DNA of 44,428 bases, taken from positions 53,388-97,815 of the forward strand of contig MNCI01016134.1 in assembly GCA_015680685.1 (NCBI GenBank). The letters are read 5' to 3'. Below are positions 1 to 10,289 of the stretch, piece after piece; within the stretch, counting starts at the first letter, position 1; every line of letters begins with the position of its first letter. This DNA is from Gnetum montanum (lineage: Eukaryota > Streptophyta > Gnetopsida > Gnetales > Gnetaceae). Position numbers and translations under genes: made by a program. The notes beneath the pieces were generated by a model. That model worked only from the letters and a program-made list of their open reading frames with translations, did not search any database and was not told the DNA's origin.

Positions 1-185
1 TCACATACCTCAGACTTGCTTAACCATACACCGTGACACATACAAGCAAGCCTGGGAAGACAACGAACGATTAACCCCAAGTGTTTCTTGTGGCGTTAAG
101 GCATTTAGTCTGCGGAGTTCGACCAGATCGCGCGTGTATGCTCGTATTCGTATGGTAGAGTGTAGGGGTACCTCGCCACTCATCA
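1..185 (+). mobile_element. 3' end of an Athila-type LTR (cut by window edge)
   Basis: This stretch aligns base by base, with gaps, to the last part of the two LTRs at 4442-5364 and 15415-16351. Shared landmarks are the 'cttaaccatac' block, 'gggaagacaacga', 'ttcgaccagatcg', the 'gtaggggtacct' block and the terminal CTCATCA. It must be the right end of another LTR of the same or a sister family. No primer site follows at 186, so it is a 3' LTR or a solo LTR. It keeps many more CpG steps (for example 'gatcgcgcgtgt') than the other two LTRs, which suggests a younger insertion or less methylation decay. Confidence 0.75.
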
Positions 186-1127
186 ATAGCCAAATAGCCT
201 TTCTCACCATTGCTAATCAAGTAGAGTCATGGAGACTAGCATGCATCACACTCAATGTATCATATAAGAAATAGGTTGTCATGAATACTTGATATGAATT
301 TCAAAATCATAACCAAAACCATACCATGCTCACAAAACTTATATTATTAATTTCAATTGGCCCTCATAGTTTCGAACATCCCATTGCCCAAAACATAACC
401 AATGCTAGAGGCATCAAATATTCCTCTAACTTTCTAGAGGAAAATAGAAACTAGTAGAGGTTGTAACATTTACTCTCTTCTATGAGATGGGACCCATCAT
501 TGAGTGGCAATGTAACCTTACACCTAACCATATAGATCCCAAGCATTCATGTACAATCTACTTGAATTCTATGAACTGGACTAGTGGAATGTTTTAGATA
601 TTGTTAATCATTATCTTCCTAATCACACATGTGAACTTAAGTCATATGGTTAAGTGTGATTGAGACATATGATCAAAACTGATTATCAAGATATTAATAA
701 TATTAAAATATTAATTTAATTAATCTAAGTGCACGAAATAAGCCTATTTTACCCTAACCATAAATCATCCATTCCCAACTTACCATACACATCTTGAACG
801 TGTATTATGTCACTAGGTTACCAAGTATCGACTATTGAATATACCAATGTCATTCATAGGATTATCAAATGGCAATACGTTTATACTTGAAGTTGGCTCT
901 CAAGTCATCTTGAAGAATTTGAACAAGGACACACCCCTTGATCGTGTCCTAGTTTACCAGGATAAGGACTTGACAGCGAGCCCCGACTTCTTTGGCACAT
1001 GCTACTTTCACTAAGACTCATTCTTTTTATCCTGCACTTTGCTGATGATAATGTCTTCATCCGATCCGTAAGCTCTTTGGTCATGAAGCTCACCTAATTA
1101 TGGCAGTAACATTAACGGTTTTTTATT
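186..1127. other. AT-rich spacer, no gene identified
   Basis: No reading frame or repeat family is recognisable here. A small imperfect hairpin lies at 621-661, where AATCACAC plus CTTAA pairs with TTAAGTGTGATT. The part at 905-1090 is richer in GC and CpG than its surroundings and may be decayed gene-derived sequence linked to the NLR fragment just downstream, but no domain can be read in it. Confidence 0.4.
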
Positions 1128-1134
1128 ATGTTTA

Positions 1135-1410
1135 TTGTTCCATCAAATTCCCCAAACTTTGAGGTATTTACTTCTGGGATCGTCATTATCGGTGGAGATC
1201 AAAGTAAGCCCAATTGCAATGAATCACTTTTCAAGGTTGAGCTCTTTAACAGCACTCGCTTTACTCGTCAGCGAAATGAAGCTACACAAGCAGTTTTGTT
1301 TTTCGAACATTCGAGAGCTCAACATCCAATGTGAGAACTTTTATGAACTTCCAGAGAATTTTGGGCAACTACGATGTCTGCAAATTCTGCGATTGATATG
1401 CCCAAATTAA
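1135..1410 (+). pseudogene. NLR-type leucine-rich-repeat fragment
   Basis: A 91-residue open stretch reads like the LRR part of a plant intracellular immune receptor. Its end contains the segment 'ELPENFGQLRCLQILRL', the usual LPxxFGxLxxLxxLxL repeat of plant NLR proteins. An earlier repeat is visible as 'HFSRLSSLTALALL', and 'NIRELNIQ' forms the strand between them. Complete NLRs are about 900-1300 residues with TIR or coiled-coil, NB-ARC and LRR parts. Here no P-loop, kinase-2 or MHD motif is found on either side, and the frame ends at 1410. It is therefore a fragment, probably a relic of a former gene or a piece carried by a transposon. Function as a protein is unlikely. The LRR assignment is fairly secure; the NLR class is inferred from the repeat style. 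Confidence 0.55.
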
Positions 1411-1899
1411 AGATAAAGTTCAGCTCAATAGATAAACATAACCATTTTCAACCGTATCAATACTAGATGCAAAACTAAATGCAAAAGTGCTTGAAAATCA
1501 ATACCTTTATTTGGTACCAATGTTTGTTACCTACAAGGCAAAGCAGATTATAAAGATATAAAAAGGAAAGCAATGTACTTTTGGTCTTAATTAAGATAAC
1601 AATAAAAAATGGTACTAATCTCTCAGTGATAATGTCTACCATGGAAATGAGTAGTCATATATGACCATACTTTAATAGACATGAATATGATTAGTGTTCT
1701 TCTTATGCCCATGCATAGGACACATTGTAGAGCCTATTACCCTTCCATGATGAAGGTTTAATAAAGGAGGTAACTTATTTAGAAGAACAATAAACATAAA
1801 AGGCTTGATCTTCGTTGGTAAAAAGGACTTTAACCATGGCTTCATCATATGGTGATTCAATTTTAAATATTAGGTAGAGTAACCTTTTTTATTGGAATA
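1411..1899. other. Non-coding spacer
   Basis: Nothing recognisable was found. The sequence is AT-rich with frequent stops in all frames. No LTR ends, tRNA or long repeat were seen. Confidence 0.4.
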
Positions 1900-2115
1900 T
1901 TGGGGATGTTGGAACCCAAAATAAGTAAAACATAGTTACACTCTAAGATATATAGTCTAATTAGATCTTTATATAACTTAGTGTTGACCACTAAAATATA
2001 GGTACACCTAAAGATATATAGTCTAATTAGAGCTTTATATAACTCAACCTTGCCTACTAGAATCAAATCCATGACCTAAAGCTTCCAAATCAAGTGTCTT
2101 ATTACTAGGCTAACA
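1900..2115 (-). repeat. Possible tRNA-derived SINE with degenerate box A and box B
   Basis: Read on the minus strand, 2113-2098 gives 'ttagcctagtaataag', close to the polymerase III box A pattern (TRGCNNAGTNG-like). About 25 bases on, 2076-2057 gives 'ggtcatggatttgattctag', close to box B (GGTTCGANTCC) with the CG changed to TG. This order and spacing are those of plant tRNA-derived SINEs. The tail (1935-1980 and 2002-2046) is a tandem duplication of about 45 bases containing 'aagatatatagtctaatta'. No poly-A end or target duplication could be fixed, so ends are approximate. It could also be a chance tRNA-like sequence in an unrelated repeat. Confidence 0.35.
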
Positions 2116-2201
2116 CCTCATTGTTGTTTCATATTGGAATATTGATTAAAGTAATTGAAGACTTAAAACACCTCATTGTTGTTTCATATTGGAATATTGA
2201 T
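2112..2201 (+). repeat. Perfect 35-bp direct repeat, two copies
   Basis: The 35 bases at 2112-2146 (starting AACACCTCATTG, ending GGAATATTGAT) recur without a mismatch at 2167-2201, 20 bases later. Given how diverged most repeats in the window are, identity over 35 bases points to a fairly recent local duplication. Confidence 0.85.
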
Positions 2202-2720
2202 GAAGCATAATAGGTCCTAATGTACAATTTTTAATAATATATCTAAATAAGCATGAACATAAGGATACTTTCTTTTTGATAATTTTGATATTTTTTACTT
2301 ACTTTCATGGAGACCCTCTTGGATCTATTGAACTACTCAGTTTTCTACTTCTCACAATCTAAAACTATAAGAATAATAATAATAAAGCTAGAGATTATTT
2401 ATATGAATCTTAGCAAAAGTTGGATAGGTTTATTATTATTATTTTATTTAAAAAGGATAAGATAACTTTTTTTTTACAGGACCAATAAGGATGTATGCTA
2501 CTTACCATATCAAGCAAGAAGAATGGTGAGTATAGAATCGTATAGAAGAGGTTTCTTGATATATCAAGGATCAAGAAGCAAATTTACCATTAACATCTTA
2601 TTCCTTGCTTTACTAATTATTGTTTCTCTATTTTTGTGGCCTTAGACCTTATTTTAATTTTTGTTTTATTCCTATATTTTCATTTGAGATTATTCCATAC
2701 TTACTAGGCAAGTGTGGCCA
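2202..2720. other. AT-rich spacer
   Basis: No gene or repeat family recognised. Short poly-A/T and ATT runs only. Confidence 0.35.
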
Positions 2721-2818
2721 TGGCCTAGCAAGGCCTAAAGCTAGCAAGACACGAGCCTACCAGGGCCTAAAACTGGTAAAGCCATGGCTTGCTAGGGCCT
2801 AAAATTGATAAATTTGTG
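2721..2818 (+). repeat. Three imperfect tandem units of about 32 bp
   Basis: Three successive units share the core 'GGCCTAAA(A/G)(C/A)T', preceded by 'CTAGCAA', 'CTACCAG' or 'TTGCTAG' and followed by a GC-richer tail. The units are diverged. The block stands out by GC content from the AT-rich flanks. Confidence 0.6.
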
Positions 2819-3037
2819 GTCTTCCTTTATCTTCCTATTATGTACATTACGACCTATATGCTTCATCACATTATTTTCAATTTTTACTTAAAGGTTATGC
2901 TTTGTTCTACACTTTCACATTTTTTGTCTTAATGCCAAATTTTATTTCATAACCTTGTTGTTTTAACTTGTAGCCTTTAAGAAAATAATATAAAACATGA
3001 AAAAAAAATGTTTTAAGATTTTAAACCAAAATAGTGG

Positions 3038-3100
3038 CCATAGTCACACTATGGCAATGACAACAAAAAATAAATGTCCCATAGCCATAGTTGCACTATG
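3038..3100. repeat. Duplicated short palindromes
   Basis: A perfect 7-base stem with 3-base loop lies at 3038-3054 (CCATAGT-cac-ACTATGG). A related 6-base stem lies at 3086-3100 (CATAGT-tgc-ACTATG). Both are followed by similar sequence ending in 'acaa/ataac', so this is one palindromic module duplicated locally. Confidence 0.6.
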
Positions 3101-3219
3101 CTACAGATAACAATGAAAGTAATACATGATCTTTATGGCATTTGAGCCAAATAAAAATAGTTACAACAATGAGGTAACTAAAACAACAAAACATGACAAG
3201 TTCCATTAGTGGTTAAAAC

Positions 3220-4420
3220 TCAACTAGGGGAAGGAGGAGGATCATCATCATCAACATTACCACCAACATTATCACCAACTTCATCACTATAAACACCAAA
3301 GATCTATAAACAAAACATTAGAATTGTTAGGACACAAAGCCACATCAAAACCAAAAATTCTACAACCAAACTTCACACTTCACATTGATCAAATGTAGAT
3401 TTTGGAGGCTAGAAAAAAAACCTTTAAAAATTATAAAAAATTATTTTCAACTACAAATGCAAGTAACATATTTCAACAACCAAAATTGATCACCAATGCT
3501 ACAATCTAAGTATAGAAAAAACCATAGACCTAGTTTGCAAGAAGCAATTGTAGTAAACACCTTAGGAAAAATTTGTAAAAATTTTAAAAAAGTCCAAACT
3601 TCACACAAAACCATTCTACACTAATTTCACCATCTCCCATGAGCTAAAAAATTAACAACCTATGGCCAAAAATTTGTGAATGCTATTAGTTTTTCCTTAG
3701 AAAAATTGCAAAATTTCAATGAAATTAACCAAAACAATAAAAATGGGTTGGTAAAAAATGCATAAAAAATTCAAAAAAAATCTAAAAAATATGGTTCTAC
3801 CTCTGCTATAGCCAAAAAAGCTAAAACAACAAATTTATGTGATCAAAACTTGAAAATTTTACCATACATAGTCTAGAAAAAATGTTAAAGTTGAGGCAAA
3901 ATTGACTAAGAATATAGCAAAAGTGCTGCACATAGGTTTGGGAAAAATCCAGATCTTCCTCAATTCATTACCAAAATTCCAAACTTTAATTTCACTATAA
4001 TTGATAGACCTAAACCTTTAATTCAGCATAAACAGATTGAAAAATTTCAACCTAGATAAGCCTATAGATGGAAAAATGTTTCCACAAGACTAAAAAGTTA
4101 AAAAAAATGGTGAAAATTTGGTACCTCATAGATCTTGATGAAGATCCTTCTCCCATAGTAGGATCTGAAAGACCCATAATAATGGGAATAGCCTCCTCTA
4201 TCTCATCCAAAATTGGATTTTGACTACTTGACCCAATCTTCCTCATCATGATTATTGAAGACTTTGAACCTTTGCCTTGATTGTTGCAAAGGAAAGGCCC
4301 AAAACTCCTTGCCTTGCAACACCAATGTTGTGAATGGAGATGGATGGATGCCAAGATGGTTGGCATTATGTGGTTGATTTTGTGTTTTAATAGTTGCTGT
4401 AGATTCTAGGCACCACACTA
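3220..4420 (-). pseudogene. Unidentified gene remnant, last two exons with one intron
   Basis: On the minus strand an exon (about 4420-4125) encodes '...NPILDEIEEAIPIIMG' and a Ser-rich end 'GEGSSSRSM'. A donor site (ATGAG|GTACC) follows at 4125/4124. An acceptor TTTATAG lies at 3287, giving an 838-base AT-rich intron. The last exon 3286-3220 continues in phase as an acidic tail 'DEVGDNVGGNVDDDDPPP' to a TGA. A second AG at 3304 is possible but breaks the frame. The gene is not recognised. The upstream sequence weakly resembles the dimerisation region of hAT transposases, but this is not secure. Its 5' part was displaced by the Athila element at 4442 and may continue on the far side at 16357-16600. 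It lacks a start and has frame breaks. Confidence 0.35.
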
Positions 4421-4436
4421 AGGAGACTTAGAGGAA

Positions 4437-4441
4437 AATTA
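4437..4441 (+). repeat. Left target-site duplication of the Athila element (AATTA)
   Basis: AATTA directly precedes the LTR and matches AATTG at 16352-16356 in four of five bases. The single difference (A/G) is the kind expected after long decay. Confidence 0.7.
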
Positions 4442-5364
4442 TGATGTGTTGCGTTTTGTTGGTTGCATTGACATAACCTCGTCGATGTGGCCTCATCGAT
4501 GAGGCCTAGTTGATGCATCACATCATGTGTCAATGTGGCCCCATCGATGTAGTGTCTGAAATTAACTATAAATATACACTTGTAGCCATATTTATGGCAA
4601 GTAGCAATTGTAGTTGCAGTGGAGCTCTTACATTTTTTCCATTTGAAAGTTAGAAATTTTTTCTTGAGTGCCCATAGCAGGAGTCATTGAGTGTACGGAT
4701 ATTTATTCAAGCATTGTTGTACCTAAGCATGATAGTATGTGTGGCAATAAAGAAGAGCTTTTTGATAAACCTTGTAGTAGTTTGGATAGATTATCTACAT
4801 TATTCATGCATTTAATGTTTTGAATGATTTATTAAATGTTTTCAATTAGTTATTAAATATTTTTAGTTATTACATTAATGAAACAATTAGGCTAGATAGA
4901 TTACACACACAAGTATGACCGCTTCAAGTGTAACACATATTTTCTTGGTAATCCCAACAACATTATTGCTGGTACACCTAGTAGCGTAGCACTTGATCGC
5001 CCAGCAGTGGATACGTGGGTTTAGGACATATAGGGAAAGTGGAAAAGGATGCTTATGTTAGGATTAGTTAAATGATTAGTTAATTAGTTAATTTATATTA
5101 GTTAATCAAATTCCTTTTATCTACATTTCAAGCACCTAACTATACAACATAAAAATAATAAAAATCAAATGCCTCAGTTACACTTAACCATACCAACGAA
5201 TGTCATAAGTGTAATTGGGAAGACAACGATTGACCTTAAGGCTAGATTCACTTCCTAAAGAGTTAGTGCACTAGAAATGATAAAGTCCATGGAATTCAAC
5301 TAGATTGCGTGTGAATGCTTCATGATTTGTATAGTTGGACGTAGGGGCACCTTGCCACTCATCA
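4442..5364 (+). repeat. 5' LTR of the Athila element
   Basis: Starts TGATGTG and ends CTCATCA. The U3 part holds a cluster of 'TCGATGTGGCC'-like motifs at 4481-4492, 4495-4506 and 4529-4540, followed by an AT-rich TATA-like 'ctataaatataca' near 4566-4578. The 3' LTR at 15415-16351 aligns over its full length. Confidence 0.9.
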
Positions 5365-5365
5365 T

Positions 5366-5383
5366 TGGTGCCATTACTGGGAA
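5366..5383 (+). promoter_or_regulatory. Primer binding site, tRNA-Asp type
   Basis: One base after the LTR lies TGGTGCCATTACTGGGAA. It corresponds, with four C/T or G/A-type changes, to the complement of the 3' end of plant tRNA-Asp (TGGCGCCGTTGCCGGGGA), the primer used by Athila elements. Confidence 0.8.
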
Positions 5384-5520
5384 CTTTGTTTGTGGAACAT
5401 GCACTATTTAGGTTTAAGTGAATACCATTAATATTGTTGTACGAACCTCAAGGTCAATATCATTCCCACTATACATAAAAATTATAAAAGCACATTGACA
5501 ATTTTATTTTGTTTTGCAAA

Positions 5521-7730
5521 ATGTCTTCTTCTTCTTGTAAGCACAAGGATACCAAACCACCGGTCCCACAAGAATGCAAGGTGGTATACACTCATCCAGA
5601 TGAGTTTGTACCAAACTTCACCTTCATCCTACATCGGGATGAACTGTTGCCATGGTGTGATATGGAGGGCAATGTCATTTGCCCTCCCCCCCCACAATCG
5701 ATCTATGCTTGGGATGCTATTCAAGATCCTTAAGAAGCTAGGCATAGCAGATCTTCATGAAGAATACGTTGTGGATGGATATGACACTCGAAACTACCAT
5801 CCTAGTGAAGCACAACGTAAATAAGATCAATGTCAGGAGAAACTCCATGAAGCTACAAAGGGGAAACATTATACTAATCCCTTGTCCCTACTAAATCAAG
5901 ATGACATTGAGGATCCTCCTACTGAAGGTTCTTAACATGAATATTCTCAATGTGAACCTGAACTTGCGATCCACTATTCATAAATTGGGTTCAGGAAGAA
6001 GTGACAGTCAAGGTAGGCACTTGGGCAAGCATCACAACAATAAGGGATCTAAGGATGGTAATCATAATAAGCGTAAGAGTGGTGGCAAACATTGTAGTGG
6101 TGGTGGTAGTCCACATTCCTCTTCATCCTCTTCATTTGATTTCAAACATTCCTTTTCATCTAACGATTCTAATGGAAGCTATTGTTGAAACAACCATGAT
6201 GAACATGATTAGGTAGATAACAATGACTGTGAAGGCCACCAAAATCAAAGGGGTGGCCAAAACCATCATCAGCATCATGGACGTAGTGATGATGATGAAA
6301 CTCTATTAGTGACTCAAAGTATGCTCAACATTGCAGAGGTAGTTAAAATTCCAACCAGGCATATAAAAGATAGTTAGATCAAGCAGTTAGACATCAATAA
6401 TATCCCAAGATTTGAGGGGGGATACAACTCTAATCAGCAAATGCATCTACAAGCTTTTCATGATGCCTGCACCTTACAAAACATAGAGAATAGAAACTCA
6501 AGCTTTTCCCAAGGATACTCATCAAGGAAGCTGAAAGTTGGTACTAGTCTTTGGAGTTGGAATTTATCTGTAGATGGAGTACCATGCTAGAGCTATTTAA
6601 TGACAAATATCAGATGTACTCTGGAGTGTCTAATCTAAGAAGGCAAATCCAAGGCTAGAAACAAGGAGCACATGAACCCTTGGATGCTACCATGGGCCAA
6701 TATTATTCACTCCTACACTAATGCTCTAGTCATGGTTATTCTCAAGGGGAACAACTTCACCGCATCATAGATGGACTCAGAGTAGAAACAAGGAAAACCC
6801 CTGGGGTGTATGCCCAAGGAAGATTGTCTAAAATGAAAGCTCATCAAATCTAGAGGCTAATTGAGTAGGTAGCAAAAGAAGAAGGTGAGCTATGAAAAAT
6901 GGAAAGTGTTGAAGAGTATAATAGGAACCCGTCTATCAAAAAATGAGAGGTCTGATTTTGTGATGAGAAGGAGTTACCACTCGATGAAGTGGTGAACAGA
7001 AAGACCTTGCCCATCCAAAAATCTATTTATGATATTTTGGCCAAGGTTGATAAGTTATGGGACTTTTTGGATGAAAATTTTCAAACTCCTTTAAAGATTG
7101 CTAAATAATCCAAAGAGAAAAATAGTGATTTTGATCGTAGGAGGTGAAAAGAAGCTGAAAATGCCTACCAAAGAGGTAAGGGCAAAGCTGCTATAGTGAA
7201 GGAAGTTGTGGAGTCTGACTTTGATGATGAAATTGAATGTGACATATGCCAATATGAACATCCAAAGGGACATTGCCCTGTGGTATCACACTTACAAGAG
7301 TCTAGAGTGTACACATTGAATCCTCACCTAGCATGTAGGCAAGCTCCAAGATAATTTCCTTACCCTCAAGGCAGTCCAAGACAATTCCACTAGCAACAAC
7401 AAGTTTACTACCCAAGTGGAACTCCTCCACAATCTTATGAACAATACCAATAGTGGTACCAACCACAATTGTGGGGAATGCCACTGCCAAGGTAGTAGTA
7501 CCCTTATAAGCAACTAGATTCATATAGGTACTATGTTTAGTAGCTTGTCTCCCCTAGAAGTTTTGTAAGTCATACATCATTTCAATATCATTATTACCCT
7601 CCAAAGTATCATTGAACACAATCACCATCTACTCGAGGGGAAAACCCATATCCATATCCATATCAATATCATCCTATGCATCCCTCTGCACATACACCTC
7701 CACCTTTAACCTAGTTATCTATTGCTCCAT
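5521..7730 (+). pseudogene. gag: gag of the Athila element, broken
   Basis: The frame opens at the ATG at 5521 (MSSSSCKHKD...). It loses phase at a run of eight C at 5686-5693, continuing in another frame as 'KKLGIADLHEEY'. Later pieces include a His/Ser/Gly-rich stretch (6000-6180) and a capsid-like piece 'IPRFEGGYNSNQQMHLQAFH' near 6400. A zinc finger 'CDICQYEHPKGHCP' at 7238-7279 has the spacing CX2CX3HX4C known from Athila/Tat gag. A Gln/Tyr/Pro-rich tail follows to about 7730. The product would package element RNA into virus-like particles, but at least ten stops and several frameshifts rule out function. Domain borders are approximate. Confidence 0.75.
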
Positions 7731-7949
7731 CCATGTAGGGTGAGATTCCTCCATAGTTGCAACAATGAAATGCTACAAGGGCTATGCACTCACAACTAGT
7801 TTTTCAACCAAGTGGTCTGGACAATCGATCAAGAAAAAGACCTTTCTTTTGATCCAATAGTCCTCTCTAGCCCTCACAACCTAGTCTAGTTGATCACCTT
7901 ACATCTCTAGCACCCTCATACTCTACATTAAATACCTTTGAGTGCCCTT

Positions 7950-8600
7950 CAAACCAAGTGCTACCTAGGATCTACACTCTAATGCTAACTCATGCTGTTT
8001 CTAATTGGATTAAGGTTGGCAATCTTCCTATAAAAAGATATGGTCTAGGAAGTCCACTCATTTATCTATAGATTATTGGACAAGAGCCATGCAAGGCTCT
8101 TCTTGACTCTTGTTTTGGAGTTAGTCTCATTTCCCATGATATGTACAAGGCATGGAACCTACCACCTCTTAATAAGAGCAACATCCATGTAGAATTAGTA
8201 GATCGGTCAATTACTATTCCTCTAGGATTAGTAGAGGACATTGTGACCATAGTTTATGGGTGGTCCTATTTTGTTGATTTTCTAGTAATTAAAGTGGATA
8301 ACTGCAAAAGTGACTTCTTCATCATTATGGGAAGAGCTTGGTTAGGCACAACTGATGCAAGAATGGGTATAAGGAACCTATCTTTAGAAATATCCAAGGA
8401 AAATAAGCTAGGAAAAATTGAGAAGAAGCATATTCTATGCATTGTGTACAATGATAACAAGTGTAGTTGGATGCAAAAGATTTGGTTAATCAAGAGTACA
8501 TACATTAAAGCATGCAATTAGTATGTGAAAGAGATCAATATTCAAAGGTGTCTATATGCAGCAGCCACAAAATAGGAGGGCACCCAGTGGTTGATAGCTG
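7950..8600 (+). pseudogene. Aspartic protease of the Athila element, active site altered
   Basis: The region reads 'ALLDSCFGVSLISHDMY' where retroviral-type proteases have Asp-Ser/Thr-Gly. The Gly position is Cys (TGT), so the catalytic loop is altered. The flap and the C-terminal 'FIIMGRAWLGTTDA' fit the conserved (I/L)LGRxWL block. A 126-residue open stretch covers 8141-8521. The protease would cleave the Gag-Pol polyprotein; here it is inactive. Confidence 0.75.
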
Positions 8601-8759
8601 ATTCAGATAGTAGCACAATATGCATGGAACCAACTGAGAGTTGAACTTGTGCATATGTTGAAGGCATGGACAAAATTGAATAAGTTAATTTTCAACTCTT
8701 TGATGAAGATGATGATAACTATTGGGGAGAGTTGGAAATCCCTGATCACTTCAAGTAGG

Positions 8760-10260
8760 AGCCCTTAGAGCTAAAAACTTGATCGATTGGTATGGAATAT
8801 GCATTTTAAAAGAATGGTAAATCGATCATAATTAATGCTAAACTTGCTTTTGAACAAAAAGAAAAGTTGTTGAAGGTGGTGAATAAATGGTTAACAACCT
8901 TTGCTTGGTAATATCCAGAGCTAATAGGAATTGATCCAAGGATATGCTAGCATCACATCTACATTGACCTAGCCATGAAGCCTAGAAGGCACCTATAGAG
9001 GTGGCTGAATCCCAAATTGAAGCAAATCATCAAGGATGAAATAGAGAAACTCCTCAAGGTGGGGTTCATCTATTCCATCGCAAATAGTGAGTGGGTTAGA
9101 CCACTTATAATTGTACCAAAGAAGGAAGGCAAACAATGGGTTTGCATCGACTTCAGGCTATTGAATATGATAATGTTTAAAGAGCACCTTCCTTTGTCAT
9201 TTGTAGATCAAGTGTTAGAAACCATATCTAGGCATTGTTATCATAGTTTCTTGGATGGTTATAGTGGCTATAACCAAATCCAAATTACGTTAGAAGATTA
9301 GGTTAAGACAACATTCACGAGTCCCTAGGGGACTTTTGCATACTATAAGATGCCATTTGGTCTATGTAATGCCCCTACAACATTTCAATGCTTGGTTCTT
9401 AGTATCTTCCAACAATAGATTAGTAGTGGTGTTGAAGTCTTCATGGGTGACTTTTCCACCTATGGAGCTACCTTTGAGCAAGCCTTGAACCAACTTGAGC
9501 AAGTATTGAAGAGATGTGTAGAGACAAACTTGTAGCTCAACTAGCAAAAGAGCCACCTCATGGTCCAAGAAGATATTGTGCTAAGGCACCGAATTTCACA
9601 AAAAGGGATTGAGGTAGACCCAGAAAAGATAAGGGTTATCCAAGAAATAACACATCAACCAGAGACCATTAAAGATGTTTGGTTATTCCTTGGACACATT
9701 GGCTACTATCAACAATTCATAGAGAATTTCTCTAAGATTGCAAAGCTATTGGTAGAGCTTACAAAGAAGGATGCACATTTCATCTGGACCAAGGAATGTG
9801 AACACACATTTCAACAATTAAAGGATAAACTCATAAAAACACCAATCCTACAAGCACTAGATTGGTCTAGACCTTTCCATATTATGACAGATGCATCTAA
9901 CTATGCTTTGGGAGTAGTGCTAATGTAGATGGATGATAAGAAATGTCCATATTACATCCACTACACGAGCTGAAGCATTTGGGAGTACAATTAAACTACA
10001 CCACCATGGAGAAAGAACTAATGGTAGTGGTGTACATGCTAGAAAATTTTAGATACTATGTACTTAGTTACAAAGTATTTGTGCATATGGGCCACAATGC
10101 AATCCGCTTCCACATGAACAAGCCAACAGTGAGCCCTCGTGTCATATAGTGGCTTGTGATCTTGCAAGAATTCAATCTCACTATGGTAGATCAAAAATGG
10201 ACCAAGAATGTGGTCGCTAATCACTTCTCTTACTTAAGATGGGATAATAAAGAGGATGAG
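8760..10260 (+). pseudogene. pol: Reverse transcriptase and RNase H of the Athila element, broken
   Basis: RT motifs appear in order: 'LLKVGFIYSIANSEWVRPL' and 'VPKKEGKQWVCIDFRLLN' (9017-9170), 'HSFLDGYSGYNQIQI' (9240-9290), 'MPFGLCNAPTTFQ' (9350-9390). The catalytic YxDD box is at about 9430-9455 and reads 'VFMGDFSTYG', so its first Asp is Gly. The connection continues with 'HRISQKGIEVDPEKIRVIQE' (9585-9640). RNase H shows 'IMTDASNYALGVVLM' (9880-9928) and 'TTMEKELMVVVYMLENFRYY' (about 10000-10060). The style is that of Athila pol. Stops at 9299, 9416, 9533, 9926 and others, plus the lost Asp, make it dead. Confidence 0.85.
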
Positions 10261-10289
10261 AGCCCACTCTCTGATTAGTTTCTAAACAA

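Noticed and set aside
2057-2113. A true tRNA gene
   Set aside because: Box-like words are present, but no cloverleaf with paired acceptor stem could be drawn, so only a SINE-like origin is proposed.
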